DNA of 64,000 nucleotides from NCBI RefSeq assembly GCF_000702505.1, contig NZ_JNIM01000001.1:4874327-4938326 (forward strand), in the 5' to 3' direction. A program made the position numbers and the translations under genes. Below are positions 35,019-43,549 of this stretch, in pieces. A model generated the notes under the pieces. That model was given only the letters and a program-made list of their open reading frames with translations, was not told the DNA's origin and searched no databases. Numbering within the stretch: position 1 is the first letter of the stretch; each line of letters opens with the position of its first letter. This stretch comes from Thermogemmatispora carboxidivorans (GTDB taxonomy: Bacteria; Chloroflexota; Ktedonobacteria; Ktedonobacterales; Ktedonobacteraceae).

Positions 35019-35540
35019 TCAGGCCTCCTCATCGTCCCAGAGCACTTCGCGGGTCAACAAGACCGCCACCGGATGCAGAGCCGAGAGAGCCAGCGCCTGA
35101 GCCTCCTTGAGGCGTCGGGCCACGTCATCTTCGCGGCGCAGGCAGTAGTAAGGGATTGTCAGCGCTCGCAGCACCGGCTCCGTGACCAGTCCCCCCTGCG
35201 TCTGCCAGGGGTCCCTTTCACCCCAGGAGCCGCGATAGCTGATGAGCAGTAGCACAGGGATCTTGTACAGCATGGCCAGCGAGACGAGCGGATTAATGGC
35301 CGCCAGCAAGCCGTGGTTCTGCATCACATGAACCGAAGGGACGCCAGCAAAGTAAGCCCCTGCCGCAATGCCGATCGACTCCTCCTCTCTCGCCACCTGC
35401 ACAAGGCGCATCTCCTGATCCGCCTCTACCAGACGCAGCAAGGGAACAAGCCAGGTCTCGGGCAAAGCCGAAACCAGCCTGATATCACAAGCCTTGAGGG
35501 CCTCGTAGATGCGGCGCGCCCCCTCCAGAGAGACTGGCAT
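35019..35540 (-). CDS. ThDP-dependent decarboxylase, alpha subunit (ComD-like)
   Basis: 173 residues from the ATG at 35540, which follows GAGGAGGATAGCACG; the frame is open to 35621 without a better site. It is the N-terminal (Pyr) half: ARRIYEALKACDIRLVSALP, then VAREEESIGIAAGAYFAG with the conserved catalytic glutamate (REEE), VMQNHGLLAAINPLVSLAML, and SYRGSWGERDPWQTQGG, a stretch typical of sulfopyruvate/phosphonopyruvate decarboxylase alpha chains. It forms an operon with the beta subunit gene downstream. The two must assemble for activity, since the ThDP pyrophosphate site is in the other chain. Confidence 0.75.
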   Translation of the reverse strand: MPVSLEGARRIYEALKACDIRLVSALPETWLVPLLRLVEADQEMRLVQVAREEESIGIAAGAYFAGVPSVHVMQNHGLLAAINPLVSLAMLYKIPVLLLISYRGSWGERDPWQTQGGLVTEPVLRALTIPYYCLRREDDVARRLKEAQALALSALHPVAVLLTREVLWDDEEA

Positions 35541-36008
35541 CGTGCTATCCTCCTCTCTGACATTCAAACCTGAGCGAGCAGAGAGTCTGCGAGCTGCATG
35601 CATGAAAGGCGGAGGGAGCATCAGCTTTCAACTCTCGCTTTCTCTTAGGCTAGTATAAAACATCAGCGAATGACCTTCCAGGAAGCACAGCACTCCAACA
35701 GAGCCAGGCACCAACTGGAAAAGCAGCGCTCCCTGTGGCATACTGCAAGAGGAGCAAGCGCGAGCGCCGCCCCGGAGGAGGGCCGGCCTGATATGGCCTG
35801 CCTCACCAAGCACTCCTGGCCAGCAGACAGGACACGCAGCGCAGGCGGCTCCCCGCACTTTCGTCCGGCTCGGTTCGGTCGGTTCCCTCCCCCGCGTCGC
35901 CGGCGGGAAAGACCAACGAGCCGAGCCAGCCCTAGCCAGTCCGAAGCGCTTGCCTCATCGAGGCAGGTCACAGCGACTACCCATTGGACAGGAGAGGATC
36001 AGCCAACG
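35541..36008. other. Divergent intergenic region
   Basis: Between the decarboxylase operon (minus) and the SDR gene (plus). The frame of the SDR gene is open back to 35670, but that extension is charged, repetitive and without a ribosome site. A TATACT box on the minus strand lies near 35652-35657, with only a weak -35. Confidence 0.4.
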
Positions 36009-36806
36009 ATGACTGAGTTACTGCAGCACCTTCCACTGGCCGGCAAGCGAGCCGTTGTCACAGGAGCCAGCAAAGGCATCGGACGCGCCACCGCTCTGGC
36101 CCTCGCTGAGGCCGGGGCCGATGTGGGCATCTGCGCGCGAAATACCAGCGAGCTAGAACAGCTCGCGGCCCAGATTGAAGCCCAAGGTCGGCGCTGCGTC
36201 TTTACGACCTGCGACGTGACCGACCCGACCCAGGTTGAGCGCATGGCCAACGAGCTGCGCACAGGTCTGGGCGGCGTCCATATTCTGGTCAACAACGCCG
36301 GCATCGCCGGCAGTCACAAATTCCTGAACCACCCCGACGAACTCTGGCACCGGCTGCTCGCCGTTAATCTGACCGGGGTCTACTACGTCTGCAAAGCCTT
36401 TGTGCCAACGCTCGTCGAGCAGCGCTACGGGCGCATCATCAATATCGCCTCCATCGCCTCGCGCGTCGGCGGGCGCTACATCGCCGCTTACACGGCCTCC
36501 AAGCACGGTGTTCTTGGCCTGACCCGCGCCCTCGCCGTCGAGCTGCTCCCCTACAACATCACGGTGAACGCCATCTGCCCCAGCTACGTCAACACACCAA
36601 TGACAGACGCCAGCGTCAGCAACATCGTGGCCCATACCGGCATGAGTGAGGAGCAGGCCCGTCAGAGCCTGGCGCGCAGCAGCCCCCAGAACCGCCTCAT
36701 TGAGCCAGAGGAAGTGGCAGCAATCGCCGTCTTTCTGGCTCTGGAAAGCAGCAAGGGCATCAACGGGCAAGCCATCAACATCGACGGCGGCGGCGTCATG
36801 TCCTGA
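36009..36806 (+). CDS. Short-chain dehydrogenase/reductase (FabG/BDH-like)
   Basis: 265 residues from the ATG at 36009 (GGAGAGGA upstream); the 113-codon open extension is not used. A classical SDR: NAD(P)-binding VVTGASKGIGRATALALAEA (residues 15-34), ICARN after strand 2, CDVTD, NNAGIAG, catalytic IINIASIASRVGGRYIAAYT ASKHG with the Ser-Tyr-Lys triad, and the end GINGQAINIDGGGVMS. The NxxGIAG and YTASKHGVLGLTRALA patterns fit 3-oxoacyl-ACP reductase or 3-hydroxybutyrate dehydrogenase. Arg/Asn after strand 2 (CARN) hints at NADP(H) preference. It stands alone between hairpins; a fatty-acid or hydroxyacid role is likely. Confidence 0.85.
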   Translation: MTELLQHLPLAGKRAVVTGASKGIGRATALALAEAGADVGICARNTSELEQLAAQIEAQGRRCVFTTCDVTDPTQVERMANELRTGLGGVHILVNNAGIAGSHKFLNHPDELWHRLLAVNLTGVYYVCKAFVPTLVEQRYGRIINIASIASRVGGRYIAAYTASKHGVLGLTRALAVELLPYNITVNAICPSYVNTPMTDASVSNIVAHTGMSEEQARQSLARSSPQNRLIEPEEVAAIAVFLALESSKGINGQAINIDGGGVMS

Positions 36807-37178
36807 TAGGCACCAGCCCCACGGGCAGGTACCAGAGGTCTCACTCCCTGGTGATACCTGCCCTCTGAGGCTCTGATCACTCGCGCTCTGCTGCCAGCAG
36901 GGTTGTTCTCGCAGGACGCCTGTTGCCTCTCTTATGCTCTCTCGCCACTTCATCAGCAACAGCGGCCCGCGGTCAAGGTCGACGCTGCTTGCATGCATCG
37001 GCTCTCCTGACAGAAGAAGTGTCTGAAAGCGCGCAACAGCCTGATCTCCCTGCAGGCCCTCGGTCTGGCGCCTTGCAGTGAACCGCCCGCCACAGAGTAC
37101 ACACAGCCAAACAATCCATCCTGCGAGCGATGTCATCCAACCCTGCCAGTTAGCTAGCTAGAGAGGCAAGGAGTCATC
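36807..37178. other. Intergenic region
   Basis: Holds the SDR terminator at its start and the ribosome site of the acyltransferase gene (AAGGAG) at its end. Nothing else is supported in between. Confidence 0.4.
36823..36863 (+). terminator. Terminator hairpin after the SDR gene
   Basis: GGGCAGGTA (36823-36831) pairs with TACCTGCCC (36855-36863); an inner CCAG/CTGG extends the stem. It lies 17 bases after the stop codon. Confidence 0.6.
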
Positions 37179-38528
37179 ATGAGACATCTTGCAGCAGTGC
37201 TGGCCGCCTGCAGCCGGGTTCTGATCGCAGGCATTCTCTGGGTAGGTGTTCGGCTCTTTCATAAGATCGAATTTCACGGCCTGGAGCACCTACCTGCGCG
37301 TGGGCGACCAGTCTACTTTGCTATGGCCCACAAACGCGACGTTGATCCGATGATCGAGGTTCCCACCATTCTGGCGCGCTGGAGCTGGCGAGCCATCACC
37401 CGAGACGTCCTCTTTGCCATTCGCAGCGACGCCTTCGCGCCCCGCTTCCTCAGCCGCATTCTCCCAGAGCCAGGCTGGCTCTCGCGCCTGCTGGGGCTGC
37501 TCCCGCTGGAGGGCCTCCTGCGCTTCATCGGTCTGCGTCCGATCGAAAACATCCACCTGCGTCCGATCGAACTTTGGCTGCGCAATGCCCTTGAGAGCGA
37601 GGGAGACCGTCCGGCGGGCGAGATTCTCGGCCCGGCCTTTCTCCAGCAATGGGCACACAGTGCTGGTGAGCAGGCGCAGCGTCTGGCCACCGCTCCCTGC
37701 TCGCGGCTTCTTTCCTGGCATTATCGAAGCATCTTGCGCCGTCTCAGCGGAGCTGAAATTTTCCAGCCGGAGGTCTATCTACGTGTCAAGAACCGGGTAT
37801 TGGAGGAACTGAGGCAGCAGCTCAATGTTCTTTCAGCCTGGCTCGCCCGGGATGGCTCGCTCTGGGGGGCGCCGGAAGGCCAGCTCTCACCTGATGGCCG
37901 CCTTGGTCCAATTACTGCAGCCCCTCATCGCCTTCTGCGTGGCGGCGCGCCCGAAACCTGTGTGGTGCCCATTGCGATCATGTATGATTTTATGACCGTG
38001 CGCCGTCGCAAGCGGGTCTTCGTCAGTGTGGCCCCGAGCATCGAGCGTGCCCCCCAGCTGCCGCAGCGCGAGCTGCATGAGCAACTGCGCCACGCCTGGC
38101 TCTTGAGCGCGCACTTCACCTGCACCCAGCTCGCCAGCGGCTTCCTCGTTCAGCGCAGCAAGGAAGGGCACCCTTTCTTTACCCTGGATGAGCTGGTCAT
38201 GGCTATTAACCGCCAGGCGCTGCAGCTGAAGCGAGCCGGCAGGCATGTTGACCGGCGCCTGTTCAACGCTCGCAGCGTGCGCCGGCTCGCCCGCCACTAT
38301 CTCAGGTATGCCGCACACCGGCAGCTCGTGCGCCGGACTGGGCGACGCACCTGGAAGGCCACCATCGGGAGCCTCTCTATCCAGGTGGGGCGCGGCGAGC
38401 CTGGCTATCGTCAGGCCCCCCTGGCCTATGCCTGGAACGAGCTACAGGATCTGCTCAGCGTCGGTCTGGCTAGCCCGGCTTCGGTCTCCGCAGCCAGCGC
38501 CGCCCGCCATAGGGGCCAGGCCAGCTGA
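37179..38528 (+). CDS. PlsC-like acyltransferase
   Basis: 449 residues; ATG after AAGGAGTCATC. A hydrophobic N-terminus (VLAACSRVLIAGILWVGVRL) probably sits in the membrane. The glycerolphosphate acyltransferase motif I is FAMAHKRDVDPMIEV (HX4D, residues about 49-54). The FPEG-type motif III appears, altered, as GSLWGAPEGQLSPDGRLGP near residue 227. The family transfers acyl chains to lysophospholipids or glycerol-phosphate. At 449 residues it is much longer than typical PlsC (about 240), with a C-terminal extension of about 170 residues rich in Arg (HVDRRLFNARSVRRLARHYL) of unknown role. The motif order is right, so an active enzyme is plausible. It converges on the acyl-CoA dehydrogenase gene. 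Confidence 0.75.
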   Translation: MRHLAAVLAACSRVLIAGILWVGVRLFHKIEFHGLEHLPARGRPVYFAMAHKRDVDPMIEVPTILARWSWRAITRDVLFAIRSDAFAPRFLSRILPEPGWLSRLLGLLPLEGLLRFIGLRPIENIHLRPIELWLRNALESEGDRPAGEILGPAFLQQWAHSAGEQAQRLATAPCSRLLSWHYRSILRRLSGAEIFQPEVYLRVKNRVLEELRQQLNVLSAWLARDGSLWGAPEGQLSPDGRLGPITAAPHRLLRGGAPETCVVPIAIMYDFMTVRRRKRVFVSVAPSIERAPQLPQRELHEQLRHAWLLSAHFTCTQLASGFLVQRSKEGHPFFTLDELVMAINRQALQLKRAGRHVDRRLFNARSVRRLARHYLRYAAHRQLVRRTGRRTWKATIGSLSIQVGRGEPGYRQAPLAYAWNELQDLLSVGLASPASVSAASAARHRGQAS

Positions 38529-38535
38529 GATCGGC

Positions 38536-38599
38536 GGAGGCACCAGGTGCAGCAGCAGCAGCAGCAGCAGGAGTGACGGCAGCGGCTCCGGGTGCCTCC
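38536..38599. terminator. Hairpin with a (CAG)7 loop between convergent genes
   Basis: GGAGGCACC (38536-38544) pairs with GGTGCCTCC (38591-38599). The loop contains seven uninterrupted CAG triplets (38550-38570). It is positioned as a bidirectional terminator; the triplet run may vary in length. Confidence 0.55.
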
Positions 38600-38616
38600 A
38601 GTCAGCTCAGCCAGAC

Positions 38617-39828
38617 CTACGGAAGACGCTGCTCGCGCAGGAGCAGGCGCGCCAGTGAGCGCTTGTGGACCTCATCGGGACCGTCGACAATGTGCAGGGT
38701 GCGCCCGTGGGCCCACATGGAGGCCAGTGGGAAGTCATCGCACAGACCCGCCGCGCCAAAAACCTGCATCGCGCGATTGACAACGTTGGTCATGACAGCG
38801 GGCGCGACAATTTTGATCATGGCAATCTCTTTCTGGGCCGCTTTCTTGCCCAGGGTGTCCATCATCCAGGCGGCCTTGAGCGTCAGCAGACGGGCCTGCT
38901 CAATCTCCAGGTGCGACTGGGCGATCCATTCTTGAATGACGCCCTGCTCCGCCAGCGGCTTGCCAAAGGCAACCCGCGTCTGGGCCCGGCGACACATCAA
39001 CTCTAGCGCATACTGGGCCGCTCCGATGGCCCGCATACAGTGATGGATGCGCCCCGGCCCCAGGCGCGCCTGAGCGATGGCAAAGCCGCTGCCCTCCTCC
39101 CCCAGGAGATTGCTCGCTGGCACGCGTACGTTCTCAAAACGGACCTCGCAATGGCTCTCGTTATCGAGATAGCCCATCACCGGCAGGCTGCGCACAACGG
39201 TCACTCCCGGCGTGTCGCGCGGCACCAGGATCATGCTCTGCTGACGATGACGGTCGGGATGGTGAGGATCGGTCTTGCCCATGACAATGAAGATCTTGCA
39301 GCGTGGACGCGCCGCTCCCGAGATCCACCATTTGCGCCCATTGAGGACATACTCGTCTCCCTGACGCTCAATGGTCAACTGGATGTTGGTAGCGTCCGAG
39401 CTGGCAACGTCCGGCTCGGTCATAGCGAAAGCCGAGCGTATCTCTCCCTCTAGCAGCGGTTTGAGCCATTGCTCTTTCTGCTCCGGCGTGCCAAATTCCG
39501 CCAGGATTTCCATGTTGCCAGTGTCGGGCGCCGCGCAGTTAAAGACTTCCGAGGCCCAACTGACGCGCCCCATGATTTCGGCCAGCGGCGCATACTCCAG
39601 GTTGCTCAGGCCCGGCCCGTAGCGGGGATCGGTCATGAAGAGGTTCCAGAGACCCTCAGCCTTCGCCTTCTGCTTGAGTTCATCGACGATCTCGGCATGA
39701 TGATGGGGATTACCCGAAGCCTCTATCTGCCTTCGATAGGTCTCTTGATTGGGATAAATAGAGCGCTCCATGAAGTCAAGGAGTCGCTGCCGTAGCTCAT
39801 TGACTTTTTCTGAGTAGGTGAAATCCAT
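38617..39828 (-). CDS. Acyl-CoA dehydrogenase
   Basis: 403 residues; ATG at 39828 after AAGGAGAGCAAGCG. The three acyl-CoA dehydrogenase domains are visible: the N-terminal helical part, the middle beta domain ([20 protein letters not shown], then [20 protein letters not shown]), and the C-terminal four-helix FAD domain ([20 protein letters not shown] and [20 protein letters not shown]). The end [20 protein letters not shown] is like the ACAD10/11 and CaiA-like group rather than the 'YRGTSEI' type. It oxidises an acyl-CoA at the alpha-beta bond with electrons passed to ETF. Its chain-length choice is unknown. The dienelactone hydrolase gene lies upstream on the same strand, 90 bases away. Confidence 0.9.
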   Translation of the reverse strand: MDFTYSEKVNELRQRLLDFMERSIYPNQETYRRQIEASGNPHHHAEIVDELKQKAKAEGLWNLFMTDPRYGPGLSNLEYAPLAEIMGRVSWASEVFNCAAPDTGNMEILAEFGTPEQKEQWLKPLLEGEIRSAFAMTEPDVASSDATNIQLTIERQGDEYVLNGRKWWISGAARPRCKIFIVMGKTDPHHPDRHRQQSMILVPRDTPGVTVVRSLPVMGYLDNESHCEVRFENVRVPASNLLGEEGSGFAIAQARLGPGRIHHCMRAIGAAQYALELMCRRAQTRVAFGKPLAEQGVIQEWIAQSHLEIEQARLLTLKAAWMMDTLGKKAAQKEIAMIKIVAPAVMTNVVNRAMQVFGAAGLCDDFPLASMWAHGRTLHIVDGPDEVHKRSLARLLLREQRLP

Positions 39829-39918
39829 CGCTTGCTCTCCTTGGTTGGGGATGGCACAAACAGACCTCTCCAGTCCGCAGACGCGCGCTTCGATCCAGGT
39901 CTGATCAGCCGTTAGCCG

Positions 39919-40650
39919 TTAGAGCGCCTGGGCCCGCGGCGCCAGAACATGCTCACGGAAGAAGGCTAGCACACGCTGCCAGGAGTCTTGCGCCGCTTCG
40001 GGGTGATAGCTGGAGCCACGATCATTAAAGAAGGAGTGCCTGGCTCCCGGATAAATCTTGATGTCGTGCGGAATCTGGTAGGTGTCCAGGACAGCGTCAA
40101 GCTTGCGACCAGCTGGGGTGGTGAAGTCTTGCTCGGGATAGGAGCCAACCACCGGGCAGGCGCGCTTGACAGCTTCTAGAGGCCGCGGATTCATGCCGTA
40201 GAAAGGGGCAATGGCCCGCAGACGTTCGTCAGTGCAGGCCCAGGCAATGGCCAGACTCCCCCCCATACAGAAACCAATGGCCCCAAGCCGCTCTCTGTCG
40301 ACCGCCGGTTGCTGGGCCAGGAAATCGAGGGCATGGCGCAGATCACGCACTCCTCGATGATTGAGCGAGTTGAAGACGAGACCGCTCATCATACGAAACA
40401 TGCAGACGGTGCGGTTCCCAGTCGAGAAGAGGTCAACGGCCAGGGCCACATAGCCCTCGCCAGCCAGACGCAGGGCGATGTCTTTGATGTTGTCGTTGAG
40501 ACCATAGATCTCGTGGATCACCACGACGCCGGGATAGGGTCCCTTTCCTCCCTCCCTCTGCTCGCTGCTCGCGGTCGGCAGTGCCAGAAATGCAGCGAGC
40601 TGCCGCCCTTCGGAGGGAAATGTGACCATCTGCGTCACAGGTTGAGCCAT
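39919..40650 (-). CDS. Dienelactone hydrolase family protein
   Basis: 243 residues; ATG at 40650 after AAAGGAGACCCCAG. An alpha/beta hydrolase of the DLH family: GVVVIHEIYGLNDNIKDIAL at the front; nucleophile elbow AIGFCMGGSLAIAWA with a cysteine nucleophile (GxCxGG); a catalytic aspartate in VVGSYPEQDFTTPAG; and the histidine in YPGARHSFFNDRG. In the beta-ketoadipate route DLH opens dienelactones, but many bacterial members are general esterases. A minus-strand promoter lies just upstream (40695-40725). It may be transcribed together with the acyl-CoA dehydrogenase gene downstream. Confidence 0.9.
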   Translation of the reverse strand: MAQPVTQMVTFPSEGRQLAAFLALPTASSEQREGGKGPYPGVVVIHEIYGLNDNIKDIALRLAGEGYVALAVDLFSTGNRTVCMFRMMSGLVFNSLNHRGVRDLRHALDFLAQQPAVDRERLGAIGFCMGGSLAIAWACTDERLRAIAPFYGMNPRPLEAVKRACPVVGSYPEQDFTTPAGRKLDAVLDTYQIPHDIKIYPGARHSFFNDRGSSYHPEAAQDSWQRVLAFFREHVLAPRAQAL

Positions 40651-41185
40651 CTGGGGTCTCCTTTGCGTGGCCGTGTATTTCTTTGCCTGCTCAAATTATA
40701 GTCTCTTCCCGCTGACCGGCTTCAAGCCTCTCTGCACTTCTTGCTTGCTCGTTTGTTTATTTGCTTGCCAGCAGCATCGCTGCAGAAGGGGGAGAAGAGT
40801 AGGAGTAAGCTGGACCAGGCCACCAGCGAGGTCAGAGGATTTCTATCCAGCGCAACGCGCAGCTGCTGTGGTCAAGGAGGCCAGCGCAGTTGCTTGAGCG
40901 TAGTCCGTCTATGGGATCAACAGGCCCCCCCTGATGACCCGACTCAGCAGCAGGAGAGCGATAGGGAGGGCACCGTCTCGCCAACATTAGCCCGCCACAG
41001 CGAGCGTTGAGATTACGACGTACTCGAAAGAGATGGAGCACTATAGCAAGACTGAAGAGCAGAAGCAGACCGATGGCGCTGCAGGCTGCTGAGCCTCCAC
41101 TCGAGCCGGGCTGGCAGTATCTGATAGGATGGCCTCGGTCGGGAAGCCTTCGCAAAGGGCAGACAGGAGGCTTGGACCATCTCCC
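40651..41185. other. Intergenic region
   Basis: Holds the dienelactone hydrolase promoter at its left end. Between about 40730 and 41185 I find no ORF with a ribosome site or recognisable content and no clear hairpin. Confidence 0.4.
40695..40725 (-). promoter_or_regulatory. Probable promoter of the dienelactone hydrolase gene
   Basis: On the minus strand: -35 TTGAAG (40720-40725), 19-base spacer, -10 TATAAT (40695-40700). A transcript would start about 38 bases before the ATG. The spacer is a little long. Confidence 0.45.
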
Positions 41186-41476
41186 TTACTTTTTGCGACG
41201 GCGCTCCAGCTCTGTGTTCATGGCCCGCGTAGCGCGCAGCAACAGTTCGTCGCTGGAGACTCCGCGGGCCGGGCTGATGATATAGGCCATCTCCTCGGGA
41301 TGCTGGCCGGCTCGGAGCGGCTCCCAAACCTCAAGCACAATGCGTCCCAGATAACGCTGATTAGGGGTGCTGCCGATGATCGGCTTCCCTTCCAGGCCAC
41401 GAAAGAGATCGTAGCCGCGTGTAAGATAGGCGGTTGGTCGTGGCCTCTGCGACTCGGGCTGTTGCTGATTGGACAT
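41186..41476 (-). CDS. Hypothetical protein (96 aa)
   Basis: Starts at the ATG at 41476, after AAGGAGGGAGTCCT; the frame is open 15 codons further without a better site. The product begins MSNQQQPESQRPRPTAYLTR, then FRGLEGKPIIGSTPNQRYLG, and ends in a basic helix (RATRAMNTELERRRKK). No family is recognised. A TATAAT box on the minus strand (41555-41560) is a candidate -10. The role is unknown. Confidence 0.6.
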   Translation of the reverse strand: MSNQQQPESQRPRPTAYLTRGYDLFRGLEGKPIIGSTPNQRYLGRIVLEVWEPLRAGQHPEEMAYIISPARGVSSDELLLRATRAMNTELERRRKK

Positions 41477-41808
41477 AGGACTCCCTCCTTGCTTATCACC
41501 TTTTTTAGAGCAGAGAATCAAAGAACTTCAATACCAAGGTATGGCTCTTGAGTCATTATATCCTGATCCTGGTATGGTCGTCTTGCTAGCTTACTGGAGA
41601 GCGAGACGGGCAGAGAGAGCCGAGAGAGCCAGGGGAGCAAGGGGATCACCAAGATCGCCGGCGACAGGCCTGGCACGCGCCCCTGTTGGCGAGCCATGTG
41701 AGGCAAGTGATCCCGTAGCCCGCCAACTGCCACGGAGCCTGGCGTAGTCCTGTAATATGCGAATGGAAGCAAGGCCCACTAAGAACGCCTCTCGCCTTCC
41801 TCAGCCAG
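41477..41808. other. Intergenic region
   Basis: Between two small minus-strand genes. Apart from the TATAAT box at 41555-41560 (minus strand), I see nothing. Confidence 0.4.
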
Positions 41809-42024
41809 CTATCTGGTGCGCCAGACCTCCAGAGCAATGGCAGTCGCACGCTCCTCACCAACCAGGCGGGCCAGGCGTTTGTGACAGCGCTCCATATTGC
41901 GAATGCGAGCCGTAATAAAGCGATGCTGAGCGGCACCTGCAGCCAGCCCTGTCAGGCCCCAGCGAGCGGCCTCATACTCGTCCTCCAGGCGCTTTCTTAG
42001 TCGCGCGATCTCGCTCTCACACAT
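41809..42024 (-). CDS. Small helical protein (71 aa)
   Basis: ATG at 42024 after AGGAGGCAAAAGT. The product starts MCESEIARLRKRLEDEYEAA and continues to a helix-rich body (GLAAGAAQHRFITARIRNME, RLARLVGEERATAIALEVW). Regular heptad-like spacing suggests a coiled coil or small helical bundle. I cannot assign it to a family. It is divergent from the HTH-TPR regulator gene at 42251 and might be controlled by it, but this is only inferred from position. Confidence 0.6.
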   Translation of the reverse strand: MCESEIARLRKRLEDEYEAARWGLTGLAAGAAQHRFITARIRNMERCHKRLARLVGEERATAIALEVWRTR

Positions 42025-42087
42025 ACTTTTGCCTCCTGTTACACAAGATGCCTACAGAAAGCGTAACTTTCCTATTGTCGCCAACTA

Positions 42088-42096
42088 TGCTACAAT
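42088..42096 (+). promoter_or_regulatory. Possible extended -10 promoter of the HTH-TPR gene
   Basis: TGC followed by TACAAT (42091-42096) fits an extended -10 element, about 155 bases before the ATG. The -35 is poor (TTTCCT). Confidence 0.35.
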
Positions 42097-42250
42097 CCTC
42101 ATAGGGGTATGCGATGGCTTCTATTCAGAAGCATAGAATCCCTTTACATCTTTGCATACAAACAGACTAGTTAGTACGAGAGAAGGCCCCTGGGGTGGGG
42201 CAGCGCGAAACCTGCTGTCTGGTCAAGCGAGCACAAGAAAGGAGGCTCCT

Positions 42251-43459
42251 ATGAGCGCGGGTGGCTATCATTATGGGAAAATCATCCGGAAATATCGCGA
42301 GCGGCGTGGCCTGACGCAGCAAGAACTGGCGGAGCGCTGGCCACGTTCCCGAGGAGGAACGGGGGTTGACTGGCGTTATGTCCAGGCCATTGAATACGGC
42401 AAGAAGCGGATCACCGCCCCGAACACCCTGCGCCGTCTCTGTGAGCTGCTGGAGATTCCTCCGTGGGAATTCGGGCTTTCCTCCTACGATCCCTTCAATC
42501 CCCAGGCGACCCACCTCATCAAAAGCCAGCTCTTTGAGGAAACCCTGGCAGTGGCCGAAGCGCTACTCAGGCAAACTCTGGCCATGAGGCGTCTGGCTCC
42601 CCTCCCGGAAATAGAGCAGCAGGTGCAGCGCCTCGGGCGCTTTCTGGAGGTCTGCCGCAGCGAGCTGCCGCCACCCTTGCGCCAGGAGCAGCGCCTGCAG
42701 GCTCTGACCATCCAGTACCAGAGCCTTGTCGGGCTGATGCACTACGAGCACCGCCGCTACGACCGTGCCCGCAGCACCTTTCAGGAGATGTTGACTGCGG
42801 CGCGGCAAGCGAGGGACCCAGTCTTGACCGCCCATGCCCTCCAAAAGCTCGGCGTCGAACTCAAGCGCATTGGACGCTACACTGAGGCCATCAGTGCCCT
42901 GGAGGAAGCGCGCGATCTCTCGCTCAAGATCAGCAAACCGCTGGCGGCCTTCACCAGCGCCTACCTCAGCCAGATGTACGCCATTGCCGGCGACGCACTG
43001 CGCTTCGAACGCACGATCGAGCAGGCCATCGCCCTGGCCGAGCCTCTCAGAGGAGCTTACGGCGACGGGAGCGATTTTGTCTTCCACAAACTCAGCGGCA
43101 TCTTTCTCCTACGCTCGCGTGGCTACCTCTACACCAACCAGCCCCAGAAAGTCTTAGAGAGATACGAAGAATTACACCGTCAGATCTCTCTTGACAGGAA
43201 CCTCTGGCTTGATTACCGCCTTCACCTTTACCGGGCCCAGGCACTTTTACGCCTGCACGAGGTCGAGGCCTGCATCGAAGAGGCTCGGGCCTTCCTGCAG
43301 GCAGTCACCGGCTGGCAATCGCCTCATCGCCTGACCAAAGGGCACGAACTGCTCAGCGAGATAGAGCGTGCCGGCTACAGCGGCCTGGCCATCGTGCGCG
43401 CCTTCAGCCAGGAGCTGCAGGAACATCTGCAGCAAGCACGCAACGAGATGTCCCAATGA
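42251..43459 (+). CDS. HTH-TPR regulator (RRNPP-like layout)
   Basis: 402 residues from the ATG at 42251, which follows AAGGAGGCTCCT directly; the in-frame 33 codons upstream are not used. Residues about 8-75 form an XRE-type HTH (KYRERRGLTQQELAERWPRS, with an insertion, then WRYVQAIEYGKKRITAPNTL). The remainder is helical TPR-like: YDRARSTFQEMLTAARQARD, IGRYTEAISALEEARDLSLK, RFERTIEQAIALAEPLRGAY and NQPQKVLERYEELHRQISLD. Size and layout resemble RRNPP-type peptide-responsive regulators and the smaller relatives of the HTH/NB-ARC/TPR protein at 22124. I could not see a small secreted-peptide gene beside it. It converges on the family-B polymerase gene. Confidence 0.8.
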   Translation: MSAGGYHYGKIIRKYRERRGLTQQELAERWPRSRGGTGVDWRYVQAIEYGKKRITAPNTLRRLCELLEIPPWEFGLSSYDPFNPQATHLIKSQLFEETLAVAEALLRQTLAMRRLAPLPEIEQQVQRLGRFLEVCRSELPPPLRQEQRLQALTIQYQSLVGLMHYEHRRYDRARSTFQEMLTAARQARDPVLTAHALQKLGVELKRIGRYTEAISALEEARDLSLKISKPLAAFTSAYLSQMYAIAGDALRFERTIEQAIALAEPLRGAYGDGSDFVFHKLSGIFLLRSRGYLYTNQPQKVLERYEELHRQISLDRNLWLDYRLHLYRAQALLRLHEVEACIEEARAFLQAVTGWQSPHRLTKGHELLSEIERAGYSGLAIVRAFSQELQEHLQQARNEMSQ

Positions 43460-43549
43460 AGTGAGCCGGAGCAGATCAGCTTGCCAGTACGCCAGCCTGG
43501 TCCAGCTTGGTGCCGTTACTCTTCTCTCTCGCCTGGCCAGTGCGGCGTC

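Noticed and set aside
36153-37136. 327-codon minus-strand frame over the SDR gene
   Set aside because: Antisense of a clear SDR enzyme; no ribosome site and no motif.
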